Below, in pieces: positions 1 to 7,667 of a stretch of DNA of 12,945 nucleotides. The notes beneath the pieces were generated by a model that was given only the letters and a program-made list of their open reading frames with translations, had not been told where the DNA came from and ran no database searches. Position numbers and translations under genes: made by a program. The stretch's first letter is position 1, and every line of letters starts with the position of its first letter. Source of the stretch: Chitinophagales bacterium (GTDB lineage: Bacteria; Bacteroidota; Bacteroidia; Chitinophagales; UBA8649); the NCBI GenBank assembly GCA_016777395.1, contig JADHRO010000035.1, forward strand, positions 1-12,945, written 5' to 3'.

Positions 1-1749
1 TTGCACTTTGCCATTCATGTTGTAAAGCTCATGAATATCATGCACAAAAGGCGCCAATGGACCTAAGTTCTCATGCATAACTTGTTCTTTTGTAGACATT
101 CCCATTTCTGCAAAAATTTGTTCAAATGGGGATTGAACCTCAGGATATTCCTTTAATCTATAATCCTCCAGTTCAGCCAACTCAGCTGCATAAGCAATGG
201 CATCATCCAAGCTTCCAATTTCGTCTACCAAGCCTCTTTCCAAAGCTTGCTCTCCTGTCCAAACCCTTCCACCAGCCACAGCTAATACATCTTCCAACGG
301 TAAACCTCTGCCTTCAGCCACTCTTGAAGTAAATGTTGCATAAATTTTATTTACATTCTTCTGAATTACTGTCGCCTCGTAATCGGTAAATTTTTCTGTT
401 ATTCCATTAGATGTTGCATGATCATTTAAAACCACATCATCAAAAGTAATTCCCAATTTATTATTGAGCATTTTCTCTAAATTTGGAACCAAACCAAAGA
501 CACCTATTGAACCTGTAATAGTGTTTTCTTCAGCAAATATTTTAGCTGCATTACAAGAAATGTAATAGCCACCTGAAGCTGCTAACTCCCCCATTGATAC
601 AACCACTGGCTTATCGGATTTAGCCAACTCCAATTCTCTCCAAATGACTTCAGAAGCTAATGCAGATCCGCCTGGCGAATTTACCCGAAGGACAATGGCT
701 TCAATATCCTCGTCTGTTCTAATTGCTCTAATTTGTTTGGCAAATTTTTCACCTCCAATACTTCCTTCATCTCCCTGGCCATCAACGATGCTACCTTCAG
801 CATAAATAAGAGCAATCTTATGACTTGATTTATTGACAGATGCAGTTGCAATTGCATAATCATTTAAACTTATAGATTCGATATCGTCGTTTGGACTTAT
901 TCCTAAATTTTCTTTAAGCTCTCCCAAAACTTCATCGAAATAGCGCGTGCCATCTATAATGTCTAATTTTGCGGCTTCTTTTGGGTCAAGCGCCAATAAA
1001 GAATCTAAGATTGAGTCAAAATCTTCTGGAGCAATATTTCGCTCATTGGCGATGTTGTTCACAAAATCCTCTTTAATCCCTTGCAGTAAATAAGTCATCT
1101 GTTCACGATTAGCCTCACTCATACCTTCTTGAATAAATGGTTCTACTGCACTTTTGTACTCTCCTACTTTAAAAACTTGTACTTCCGCATCAAGCTTTTC
1201 TTCGAGTAGTTTTTTATAAAAGGTAAGACGCGCACCTATTCCGCGCAATTCAATATATCCCTCCGGATTAGCATATAACCGATCTGCGACAGATGCTAGA
1301 TAATAGGATTTTTGATCAATCATTTCCCCGTAGGCGATAATAAACTTTCCGCTCGTTTTAAATTCATTCAAAGCTTGTCTCAATACATCTAGACTAGCAT
1401 ATGCATTTGGCGTAAAAGAAAGATCCATATAGATTCCTTTTATCTTATCATTATTTTGAGCGTGCTCAATCGCTTCTAACAAACTTTGAAGTCCTGCTTT
1501 TTCTTGAGATATGTTTTCCAAATTATTCAAATCAAATGGCGAGTAGCCATCTCTTTCTTCAATGTCATAATCTAGTTTTAAAACCAATAATGAGTTGTCT
1601 GCAATCGTCTTAAGCCCCCGAGAAGAACCACCGCCATCGCCGAACGAGCTAGCGATTAGACCGATAAAAATCATTAGCATTAGAAAACTGATGACTTGAA
1701 AAATTGTTAGGCCGACTATTGTTGCCAAAACTTGCTTAAAAAAATTCAT
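1..1749 (-). CDS. sppA: Signal peptide peptidase SppA, 67K type (3' end cut off by window edge)
   Basis: SppA is a membrane-anchored serine protease (family S49) that degrades leftover signal peptides and other membrane peptides. I translated 583 codons from ATG 1749 to the left edge without a stop, so the C-terminus is missing. An N-terminal membrane segment spans about residues 7-36. Two tandem S49 domains follow, as in the E. coli 67K enzyme. The first carries the catalytic lysine in GEYKSAVEPF (Lys199, matching E. coli Lys209). The second carries the nucleophile in ELAASGGYY (Ser392, matching Ser409), just after RVNSPGGSA. Both halves of the Ser-Lys dyad are therefore present, and the protein should be active. 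The gene is divergent from folK, with 50 bases between the starts. A TAnnTTTG-type box lies about 25 bases upstream of the ATG. Nothing in the visible part departs from the family. Confidence 0.95.
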   Translation of the reverse strand, partial: MNFFKQVLATIVGLTIFQVISFLMLMIFIGLIASSFGDGGGSSRGLKTIADNSLLVLKLDYDIEERDGYSPFDLNNLENISQEKAGLQSLLEAIEHAQNNDKIKGIYMDLSFTPNAYASLDVLRQALNEFKTSGKFIIAYGEMIDQKSYYLASVADRLYANPEGYIELRGIGARLTFYKKLLEEKLDAEVQVFKVGEYKSAVEPFIQEGMSEANREQMTYLLQGIKEDFVNNIANERNIAPEDFDSILDSLLALDPKEAAKLDIIDGTRYFDEVLGELKENLGISPNDDIESISLNDYAIATASVNKSSHKIALIYAEGSIVDGQGDEGSIGGEKFAKQIRAIRTDEDIEAIVLRVNSPGGSALASEVIWRELELAKSDKPVVVSMGELAASGGYYISCNAAKIFAEENTITGSIGVFGLVPNLEKMLNNKLGITFDDVVLNDHATSNGITEKFTDYEATVIQKNVNKIYATFTSRVAEGRGLPLEDVLAVAGGRVWTGEQALERGLVDEIGSLDDAIAYAAELAELEDYRLKEYPEVQSPFEQIFAEMGMSTKEQVMHENLGPLAPFVHDIHELYNMNGKVQ

Positions 1750-1774
1750 TATTGCTTATGTTTACATGAGAAAA

Positions 1775-1782
1775 CAAAAGTA
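1775..1782 (-). promoter_or_regulatory. Candidate -7 promoter element for sppA
   Basis: Read on the minus strand the bases are TACTTTTG, an exact match to the Bacteroidota -7 consensus TAnnTTTG. The box ends 25 bases upstream of the sppA ATG, which would give a leader of roughly 20 bases. I see no TTTG -33 element at the usual distance, so the call rests on the -7 box and its position. Confidence 0.45.
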
Positions 1783-1799
1783 CAAATTAATTCATTTAA

Positions 1800-2291
1800 A
1801 TGATGGCCATACTTCTACTTGGAGGGAATTTAGGAAACAGAGAGGCATACCTGCGTTTTGCTTTGTTTCATCTAAAAAAAAATGTAGGGAAAGTCTTACA
1901 AATGAGTAAAGTTTATGAGAGTGGAGCTTGGGGGGAAGTTGCAAACAAGCCTTTCCTCAATCAGGTAGTTAAAATTAGTACCCGTTTATCCCCTCAAGAA
2001 TTGCTCGAAGCGATATTATTCATTGAAAAATTGGCAGGAAGAAAAAGAACATTGAAATGGAGTAATCGAACCTTAGACATCGATATTTTGTATCTAGAGG
2101 ATAAAGTAATTAATGAACCTTGCTTAAAGGTTCCTCATCCAGAGATCCAAAATAGAGCATTTACCCTTGTACCTTTAGCTGAAATTCAACCAAATTTCGT
2201 TCACCCAATACTTAAACAAACCACGAGGAACCTTTTGATTAATTGCGCTGATAATGTGTGCCCAAAAGAATACAAAAAAAGAGGTGTATAA
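1800..2291 (+). CDS. folK: 2-amino-4-hydroxy-6-hydroxymethyldihydropteridine pyrophosphokinase (HPPK)
   Basis: FolK transfers pyrophosphate from ATP to 6-hydroxymethyl-dihydropterin, the step before dihydropteroate synthase in folate synthesis, in the cytoplasm. The 163 residues match the usual single-domain length. They show the N-terminal GGNLGN loop (8-13), the YESGAWG region (39-45), FLNQVV (52-57), the arginine-rich segment around Arg81/Arg83, and the magnesium-binding RTLDIDIL block (Asp93 and Asp95). HPEIQNRAFTLVPLAEI (113-129) follows. The residue before RTLD is Asn rather than the common Pro, a small variation. Two adjacent ATG codons (1800 and 1803) could each be the start. No Shine-Dalgarno sequence is seen. 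The 3' end overlaps the next gene by 38 bases if that gene starts at its first ATG, across a run of seven A's, so the two are likely co-transcribed and translationally coupled. Confidence 0.93.
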   Translation: MMAILLLGGNLGNREAYLRFALFHLKKNVGKVLQMSKVYESGAWGEVANKPFLNQVVKISTRLSPQELLEAILFIEKLAGRKRTLKWSNRTLDIDILYLEDKVINEPCLKVPHPEIQNRAFTLVPLAEIQPNFVHPILKQTTRNLLINCADNVCPKEYKKRGV

Positions 2292-2907
2292 TTTTATAAC
2301 CATAGAAGGATGCATAGGAGCTGGTAAAACCACCTTGAGTAAAATGCTAAGTGCGCATTACTCATGTAAAGGGATATTTGAAAATTTTGAGGATAACCCC
2401 TATCTCCAAAATTTTTATTTGAATCCAGAAAAGCATGCCTTCTCCCTGGAGTTATTCTTTATGGCGGAACGCTATCAGCAACAAAAACAATTGTTGGAAG
2501 AAATGAATCTATTTGGTGAAAAAGTGATAACAGATTATGCATTTTTTAAATCATTAGTTTTTGCCAACATTACACTGAAAGAAGATGAATTACAGCTTTA
2601 CAAAATGCTCTTTCATATTATTTATCCCAATATTAAGTCGCCCGAGATAATATTGTATTTACATAAACCCACTGATCTTCTCATTCGAAACATAAAAAAA
2701 CGAGGGCGCAGCTATGAAGCTGACATTAGCTTGGATTATCTCGAAAAACTGAATGCTACCTATTTAGATTTTTTCAAGCAACAAGACAAGTCGAAAGTTC
2801 TGATTGTGGATACTTCACAACTCGATTTTGTTGAAAGCAAGAACGACTTCAAAGAACTGTTGAGTATACTCGATAAGGAATACAATAAAAAAATAACGTA
2901 TTTGTGA
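2254..2907 (+). CDS. Deoxynucleoside kinase (dNK/dGK/dAK family)
   Basis: This is a P-loop kinase that phosphorylates deoxynucleosides in the salvage pathway; the preferred nucleoside cannot be read from sequence. With the start at ATG 2254, the Walker A motif GCIGAGKT is at residues 19-26. ENFEDNPYL (43-51), the FFMAERYQQ helix (68-76) and the lid motif RGRSYE (150-155) with YLEKLNATY (162-170) are all family hallmarks. In place of the usual DRS motif after the third strand it has TDYAFFKS (93-100), which keeps the Asp but not the Arg. The first ATG lies inside folK. A second possible start is GTG 2284 (codon 11), which gives a family-like N-terminus beginning just before YNFITIEG and cuts the overlap to 8 bases. 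A one-base loss in the A7 run at 2274-2280 would join folK to this frame. The gene is the last of this small operon; the OmpA promoter begins at its stop codon. Confidence 0.9.
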   Translation: MCAQKNTKKEVYNFITIEGCIGAGKTTLSKMLSAHYSCKGIFENFEDNPYLQNFYLNPEKHAFSLELFFMAERYQQQKQLLEEMNLFGEKVITDYAFFKSLVFANITLKEDELQLYKMLFHIIYPNIKSPEIILYLHKPTDLLIRNIKKRGRSYEADISLDYLEKLNATYLDFFKQQDKSKVLIVDTSQLDFVESKNDFKELLSILDKEYNKKITYL

Positions 2908-2933
2908 GTATTTTAAGAAAATAATTAAATTTG
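2901..2933 (+). promoter_or_regulatory. Promoter of the OmpA-like gene (-33 TTTG, -7 TAAATTTG)
   Basis: TTTG at 2901-2904 and TAAATTTG at 2926-2933, separated by 21 bases, match both halves of the Bacteroidota sigma-factor consensus TTTG/TAnnTTTG. The -33 element overlaps the stop codon of the kinase gene. The start would fall near 2939, leaving a leader of about 20 bases before ATG 2960. This is the best-formed promoter in the window and suggests the OmpA-like gene is transcribed on its own. Confidence 0.6.
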
Positions 2934-2959
2934 TTGGACAAGTAAATAATTAAGATCTT

Positions 2960-4507
2960 ATGAAGTTGAAAAACCTTTTATTGTTAGCTATTAGTATATT
3001 AATACTTAATGTAAACTTGGCTCAAACTGCTGATTTAAAGCAAGAAGACAAACCATCAAGATTTATAACTGATGAAAAACCTTTCAAAACTTGGAGTATT
3101 GGCTTTTATGGTGGGTTAGTCCATCCGCTAACTGATATACGATATAAAGACTGGTTTGGTACCTTGGACCCCGTGAATGAAAACCAGTGGAATGCGGGTA
3201 TCAAGGTCACGAAAATGTTTGATGCTGCATTTGGTTTGCAATTCAGAGGTTCGTACAATGTCCTTCAGGGAGCTTTTGACACTTTGGTGGTTCATCGAGA
3301 GGATAGAAATTATTTGGAGAATTCAGGGATTACGGAAGGAATTTATTTTAGAAACAACGTATTAAGTTCTTCAATAAACATATACTGGAATATAAGTAAC
3401 ACCGTTTTTGGGACCAATAGATATTTAAAAGCAAAGGCAGCTAAAACGACCCCCAAACCAAGAAAATTTTCTTTGTTTATGTTCACTGGTGTGGGCGGTA
3501 CTTGGTTTGATCCACATGTCATGTTTGTTGAAAATAAAACGCCTGCAGATTTAACTGGTGTTGATTTTCAAACAGACCAAACGTTTGAAATCAACATTCC
3601 AATTGGGATAGGAGCTAAATTCAACATGACAAAAGCAATTGATATCGGATTAGAATATGTAATTAATTATGTTTTTACTGACAAACTTGATGGGTTTATA
3701 TTTAACCACCCTGGGCGTATAAAAAACGATTTATATACCAACTTAAATTTCACAATGGACTTTAAAATAGGTAATAAGAAACAGTCCGATCAACATATTG
3801 AATGGGTGCAGCCTACCGGTAAGTTGTATGAGGAAATTGTACGTTTAGATGAAATAGAAAGGAAATTGAAAAAATTAATGCAAGATGACGATGAAGATGG
3901 AGTCTCTGATTTCTTCGATAAAGATATAAATACAGAAAAGGGATTGCTTGTCGATGGAAGCGGTCAAGCATTAGATTCTGACAAAGATGGGGTGCCTGAT
4001 CAAAAAGATCAAGAACCATTTAGTGATTTCGGCGCAGAGATAGATTTGAATGGCGTTTCTTTGGATGATGATTTAGATGGTGTACCCAACCATAAAGATC
4101 AAGAAAAAAACACGAAAGCTGGTAATCTAGTAAACTTTCAAGGAGTTAGTATTCAATCAGAAATGGGAGTGGTTTCATCAGGGATAGTATATCCATCTAT
4201 TTACTTTGATCCAGATCAAGCAACCATTAAAGCTAGCTATGCAGAAGATTTATTTTTGATAGCATCTGACATGTTGAGGCTTACAGACAATAAATTTATC
4301 ATAACTGGACATTGTGATCAGAAAGGTTCAGATGAGTACAACATAAAACTTGCTCATAGAAGAGTTGAAGCAGTTAAGCTTTACTTAATAGAAAACTACA
4401 AGATAGATCCTGCACGAATAAAAACAGAAGCAAAAGGCAAATCTGCTCAAGATTCTCCTATTGCTGACATCAATAGAAGAGTGGATATATCTCTCATTCA
4501 AAATTGA
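2960..4507 (+). CDS. OmpA-family outer-membrane protein with thrombospondin type-3 repeats
   Basis: This is an outer-membrane protein that anchors the membrane to peptidoglycan. Residues 1-21 form a signal peptide with likely cleavage in NLA|QT. Residues of about 45-270 look like a beta-barrel of alternating aromatic and polar strands. A short charged helix (about 285-305) leads into Asp-rich calcium-binding type-3 repeats at about 309-385 (DDDEDGVSD, DSDKDGVPD, DDDLDGVPN). The C-terminal OmpA domain (about 414-515) carries the peptidoglycan-contact residues: Asp in TGHCDQKGSDEYN and Arg in LAHRRVEAV, ending in NRRVDISL. Family members often have more repeats; here they are few and somewhat degenerate, with DQE spacers. 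The 515-residue length is normal for Bacteroidota proteins of this architecture. Transcription probably starts from the promoter at the kinase stop codon. The next gene converges on it. Confidence 0.92.
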   Translation: MKLKNLLLLAISILILNVNLAQTADLKQEDKPSRFITDEKPFKTWSIGFYGGLVHPLTDIRYKDWFGTLDPVNENQWNAGIKVTKMFDAAFGLQFRGSYNVLQGAFDTLVVHREDRNYLENSGITEGIYFRNNVLSSSINIYWNISNTVFGTNRYLKAKAAKTTPKPRKFSLFMFTGVGGTWFDPHVMFVENKTPADLTGVDFQTDQTFEINIPIGIGAKFNMTKAIDIGLEYVINYVFTDKLDGFIFNHPGRIKNDLYTNLNFTMDFKIGNKKQSDQHIEWVQPTGKLYEEIVRLDEIERKLKKLMQDDDEDGVSDFFDKDINTEKGLLVDGSGQALDSDKDGVPDQKDQEPFSDFGAEIDLNGVSLDDDLDGVPNHKDQEKNTKAGNLVNFQGVSIQSEMGVVSSGIVYPSIYFDPDQATIKASYAEDLFLIASDMLRLTDNKFIITGHCDQKGSDEYNIKLAHRRVEAVKLYLIENYKIDPARIKTEAKGKSAQDSPIADINRRVDISLIQN

Positions 4508-4611
4508 ATTTCAAATCATTAATTAGGCAAGAAGTTTTTAAAATTTAATCTGCCTTCTATCTTTTTAAATAATGAAAAAATAGTTGATTTAACTAAACCT
4601 ATTTATGTAAA

Positions 4612-4641
4612 TTAAAAAAAGCCCCCTATGTTAGGAGGCTT
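4612..4641 (-). terminator. Rho-independent terminator of the MORN-repeat gene
   Basis: A 10-base-pair stem (4619-4628 with 4632-4641, one C-A mismatch, three-base loop) contains a GC-rich core. Read on the minus strand it is followed by a run of T's (the A run at 4614-4620). It lies 28 bases beyond the stop codon of the minus-strand gene. There is no T run on the plus side, so it would serve the leftward transcript rather than the OmpA-like gene. Confidence 0.75.
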
Positions 4642-4669
4642 AGTATATATTAAATAATAATTAAGTCCT

Positions 4670-5029
4670 TTATTTAGCTGCAACTGCTATATTATTAGCA
4701 TAGACTCGGGAATCATTTTGATAGTGTATAACATATTTCAAGGTTGAATTTTCATATATATTCCAAATACCATTTTTCATTCCCTTTGAAAAAGAAGCTT
4801 CTATAGCAACAGAGCCATCGGGATTGAAGGATTGCCAAACGCCTTCTCTTTTGCCATTAACTATAATTCCACTTTCAGTAACAATATCTTCATCATATAT
4901 TACAGCTGAATGAGTTTTTTTGTCGATTTTTTCTAGCACTATTTTCTTTGATATACCATCGTTTTTTAGCTGAGCATGCAAATTAAATGAGAAGAACAAA
5001 ATACTTAAACTTATTAAAATATGTCTCAT
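4670..5029 (-). CDS. Small secreted MORN-repeat (YwqK-like) protein
   Basis: This 119-residue protein has a signal peptide (residues 1-19, cleavage after HA|Q) and two to three short repeats of the MORN/YwqK type: GIIVNGKREGVW (54-65), a second unit ending SKGMKNGIW (81-89), and a weaker third around LKYVIHYQNDSR (97-108). Such repeats form small beta-hairpin stacks. In Bacteroidota they occur in many exported proteins of unknown role. Some databases call the family a toxin-antitoxin antitoxin, but there is no toxin gene here and the signal peptide argues against that role. The residues before the repeats (20-53) are basic and not recognised. The gene has its own promoter-like box and a terminator, so it is a single-gene unit. 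I assign no function beyond export to the periplasm or outside. Confidence 0.8.
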   Translation of the reverse strand: MRHILISLSILFFSFNLHAQLKNDGISKKIVLEKIDKKTHSAVIYDEDIVTESGIIVNGKREGVWQSFNPDGSVAIEASFSKGMKNGIWNIYENSTLKYVIHYQNDSRVYANNIAVAAK

Positions 5030-5049
5030 GATTTAAACATTTATTTATA

Positions 5050-5057
5050 TAAAGGTA
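5050..5057 (-). promoter_or_regulatory. Candidate -7 element for the MORN-repeat gene
   Basis: Minus-strand TACCTTTA matches seven of the eight positions of TAnnTTTG (final base A instead of G). It ends 20 bases upstream of the ATG, a distance like that at the other genes here. No TTTG is seen at the -33 position. Confidence 0.35.
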
Positions 5058-5116
5058 ACAATTTCTTAACATAAACAGACTTTTTCTGTAATAATTATGT
5101 CTTTTAATTTTTTTAG

Positions 5117-5124
5117 TACCTTTA
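5117..5124 (+). promoter_or_regulatory. Candidate -7 element for the secreted esterase gene
   Basis: TACCTTTA, the same sequence as the box serving the divergent gene, lies only four bases before the GTG start. If used, transcription would begin at or within a few bases of the start codon and give a leaderless message. No -33 element is evident. An in-frame stop at 5123-5125 rules out an upstream start. Confidence 0.3.
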
Positions 5125-5128
5125 AATC

Positions 5129-7276
5129 GTGATAAAAAAATTCATATTTCAACTTTTTTTAGGCATCAGTTTCTCAAGTTTAGCGCAGCAAAATTGCACT
5201 TCAGAAAGGTATTACACAGAAGTGTTCAGCAATACGCAAAATACCACAGGAATCAAATTTGCAGCCGTCAATCCATATGGCATATTAACCAATCAAGATT
5301 TATATTTAGATATCATTGAACCAGTCGGAGATACCTTAAGTAAACGTCCATTGATTTTGCATCAGTTTGGCGGTGGTTTTTTAATTGGTTGGCGAACAGA
5401 GCCCGTAATACCTCAAATGGCAGCAATGTATGCTAAGCGAGGATTTGTATTTGCCACTATTGATTATAGACTAGGATTTAACCCTTTAAGTGGGCAAAGC
5501 GCTGAAAGAGCCGTTTACCGTGCCACTCAAGATTTACGTGCTTCACTAAGGTTCCTTGTAGATAATGCTGATCAATATGGAATTGATACTTCTGCAATTT
5601 TCTTAACCGGAACGAGTGCTGGATGTCTAGCCTCATTCGTTTCTACTTTTATGAATGAAAGTGACCGCGCGGATATTCCATCAACCTACGGCTATACTTT
5701 AGAGCCCGCAGATTTGGGTTGTATAGATTGTTCAGGCAACAATAATTTCAATAATCAGGAAGTACGAGTCCACGGGATCATTAATAACTGGGGGGCTATG
5801 CTCGACACTTCATATATCAACATTGCTTCAGATCCTGCAGATAACGTGCCTGTAATATCATTTCATGGCACCAATGACATTATCGTGCCTTATGCGCAAG
5901 GCAGTCCTTTTTCATTGCCTATTTTCCCAACCGTTCAAGGCAGCTTATTAATTCATCAGCGATTGGATAATCTAGGGGTAAAGAATCGTTTATTCCCATT
6001 ACAAGGACTAGGTCACGAACCGCAACTCCTTCAATTACAAACATGGGTAACCGATACTATTATTAGACAAGGAAGTCAATTTCTTTATGAAATAATGTAT
6101 GGAGACTCCATTCAAATAGCAGGAGATAATACCGTATGCCTAAATGATACACTTGACTATTTTTTACCAGCTAATGAAGGAAGTCAATATTGTTGGGATT
6201 TTTCTGGTGGAACAATGGTTCAGCTGGATTCCAATTATATTCGTATTGTTTGGGACACATTGGGTAGCCACGTGCTTCGCGGTTATGAGTTAGACAAAAG
6301 AGAAATTTCCAAACAGGCCACACTGTCTATTCAAGTTAATACCCCACCCATTCCGTTTATAGAATTCTCTAGTCTTGATGGATTATTCACATTTTCATCC
6401 ACCAGCACAGCCAATACCTTCTCCTGGAATTTTGGCAATGGGAATCAAGGAATCGGCAATCCAATTAACGAGCAGTATACTGATACAGGCTTATTTGTGC
6501 TCAGTTTAATGCTTGAGGATGATTTTTGCTCAAACTCTAAAGACAGCTTGATATCATCCACAATATGTCCTGTAGCAGCAATGCAAGTCATTGAGGATGA
6601 TAGTAGTTTGGTATTTTTAAATACTTCAGCTTTTGGTGATTCCAGCACCTGGATACTTGAAGATGGAAGCTTAGCTTATGGCGACACCCTAACCTTGTCT
6701 TTCAGTCAAGAAGGCAGCTACAGCATTGGCTTAATTTCAGCAAACAACTACTGCAGCGATACACTCACCCAAATAGTACCCATCAACTTTTGCAGTTTAG
6801 CAGATTATTCCTACCAAAGCAATCAGTTATCTGTGGACTTTACAGAACAAGCATTTAATGCATTCTTTTATGCATGGGATTTTGGTGATGGGAATAGTTC
6901 AGCACTCCCAAACCCAACGCATACGTATAGCCAACCGGGTATTTATGCCGTCACATTAATTACGACAACGGCGTCATCTTGCGCAGATACTGTGATTAAG
7001 CAAATCAATGTAGATTTAAATTCATCGATTTCAACAATCGCGCTAGATAATGTGCAAATAGTTCCAAACCCTGCAAGAAATGGTATCTCAATTAATGGAA
7101 TAAGCCTGGAGTATGGGCTTGAATTTGAGTTATTTTCTATGGATGGCAAACGAATAATGAAAACTAAAATCCACAAGTCCTATGTCCTCTTGCCCCGAAT
7201 GGCCGAGGGAGTCTATTTAATAAAGCTGGGTAATCAAGCACAAATTGATATCCGTAAAATTGTAATCAAGCACTAG
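5129..7276 (+). CDS. T9SS-exported alpha/beta-hydrolase (carboxylesterase-like) with PKD-like domains
   Basis: This is a predicted cell-surface or secreted esterase. It has a signal peptide (1-19, cleavage before QQNC). The hydrolase domain (about 25-310) contains an oxyanion-hole segment HQFGGGF (78-84), the nucleophile elbow GTSAG (Ser163), and acid and base candidates in GTNDIIVP (Asp250) and GLGHEP (His296), a complete triad. Residues of about 328-630 hold PKD/Ig-like modules; the clearest have WNFGNGN (433-439) and WDFGDGN (583-589), with the typical downstream Y...G.Y.V.L pattern. The last 75 residues (640-715) are a T9SS type A sorting domain, opening with VPNPARNGISI and ending in VYLIKLG...RKIVIKH. 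Start is GTG, because an in-frame stop lies six bases upstream. msrB follows after 13 bases and is probably co-transcribed. The substrate (polysaccharide acyl groups, other esters or peptides) cannot be told. Confidence 0.9.
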   Translation: MIKKFIFQLFLGISFSSLAQQNCTSERYYTEVFSNTQNTTGIKFAAVNPYGILTNQDLYLDIIEPVGDTLSKRPLILHQFGGGFLIGWRTEPVIPQMAAMYAKRGFVFATIDYRLGFNPLSGQSAERAVYRATQDLRASLRFLVDNADQYGIDTSAIFLTGTSAGCLASFVSTFMNESDRADIPSTYGYTLEPADLGCIDCSGNNNFNNQEVRVHGIINNWGAMLDTSYINIASDPADNVPVISFHGTNDIIVPYAQGSPFSLPIFPTVQGSLLIHQRLDNLGVKNRLFPLQGLGHEPQLLQLQTWVTDTIIRQGSQFLYEIMYGDSIQIAGDNTVCLNDTLDYFLPANEGSQYCWDFSGGTMVQLDSNYIRIVWDTLGSHVLRGYELDKREISKQATLSIQVNTPPIPFIEFSSLDGLFTFSSTSTANTFSWNFGNGNQGIGNPINEQYTDTGLFVLSLMLEDDFCSNSKDSLISSTICPVAAMQVIEDDSSLVFLNTSAFGDSSTWILEDGSLAYGDTLTLSFSQEGSYSIGLISANNYCSDTLTQIVPINFCSLADYSYQSNQLSVDFTEQAFNAFFYAWDFGDGNSSALPNPTHTYSQPGIYAVTLITTTASSCADTVIKQINVDLNSSISTIALDNVQIVPNPARNGISINGISLEYGLEFELFSMDGKRIMKTKIHKSYVLLPRMAEGVYLIKLGNQAQIDIRKIVIKH

Positions 7277-7289
7277 CGAAACCATTCAC

Positions 7290-7667
7290 ATGAAATCCGA
7301 GGAGGAATACAAAAATACATTAAGCGAAGCGCAATACAAGGTATTAAGAGATAAAGCGACAGAAGCACCCTTTTCTGGAAAATACAACCTGCATTTTGAA
7401 AAAGGCAATTATCAGTGTGGCGCTTGTGGGATATCCCTTTTCAGTTCTGAAGGAAAATATGACGCGGGCTGCGGTTGGCCAAGTTTTCATAGTCCAATTG
7501 ACAATGACAGAATCAAGACTCAAAGAGATTTAAGCAATAATAAAGAACGAACTGAAATATTGTGTAAAAATTGTGGGAGCCACTTGGGGCATGTATTCAA
7601 TGATGGGCCCACAGGCTCGAGGTATTGCGTGAATTCTTTAAGTTTAGCTTTTAAAAAAAAGCCTTAG
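7290..7667 (+). CDS. msrB: Peptide methionine-(R)-S-oxide reductase MsrB
   Basis: MsrB reduces the R form of methionine sulfoxide in proteins, using a catalytic cysteine later recycled by thioredoxin. The 125 residues cover the whole domain. Zinc ligands are in CGAC (Cys43, Cys46) and CKNC (Cys92, Cys95). The catalytic Cys113 is in RYCVNS. Cys61 in GCGWPSF sits where the resolving cysteine lies in many family members, and HLGHVFNDGP (98-107) is the expected active-site segment. There is no signal peptide, so the enzyme is cytoplasmic. The gene starts 13 bases after the esterase and probably shares its transcript. Its stop codon overlaps the stop of the convergent gene by four bases. It is not fused to MsrA. 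Confidence 0.95.
   Translation: MKSEEEYKNTLSEAQYKVLRDKATEAPFSGKYNLHFEKGNYQCGACGISLFSSEGKYDAGCGWPSFHSPIDNDRIKTQRDLSNNKERTEILCKNCGSHLGHVFNDGPTGSRYCVNSLSLAFKKKP

Noticed and set aside
126..332. Plus-strand open frame of 68 codons opposite sppA
   Set aside because: It lies entirely opposite conserved SppA coding sequence, is rich in Pro/Leu/Gln as expected for an antisense shadow, and has no domain.
4525..4566. Possible terminator for the OmpA-like gene (AGGCA/TGCCT stem then T5)
   Set aside because: The stem is only five base pairs with a 21-base loop and a short, distant T run. I cannot support it as a terminator.
7647..7662. A+T hairpin GCTTTT/AAAAGC at the msrB 3' end
   Set aside because: It falls inside the coding end of msrB (Phe-Lys codons), has almost no GC pairs and is explained by Lys-rich coding.
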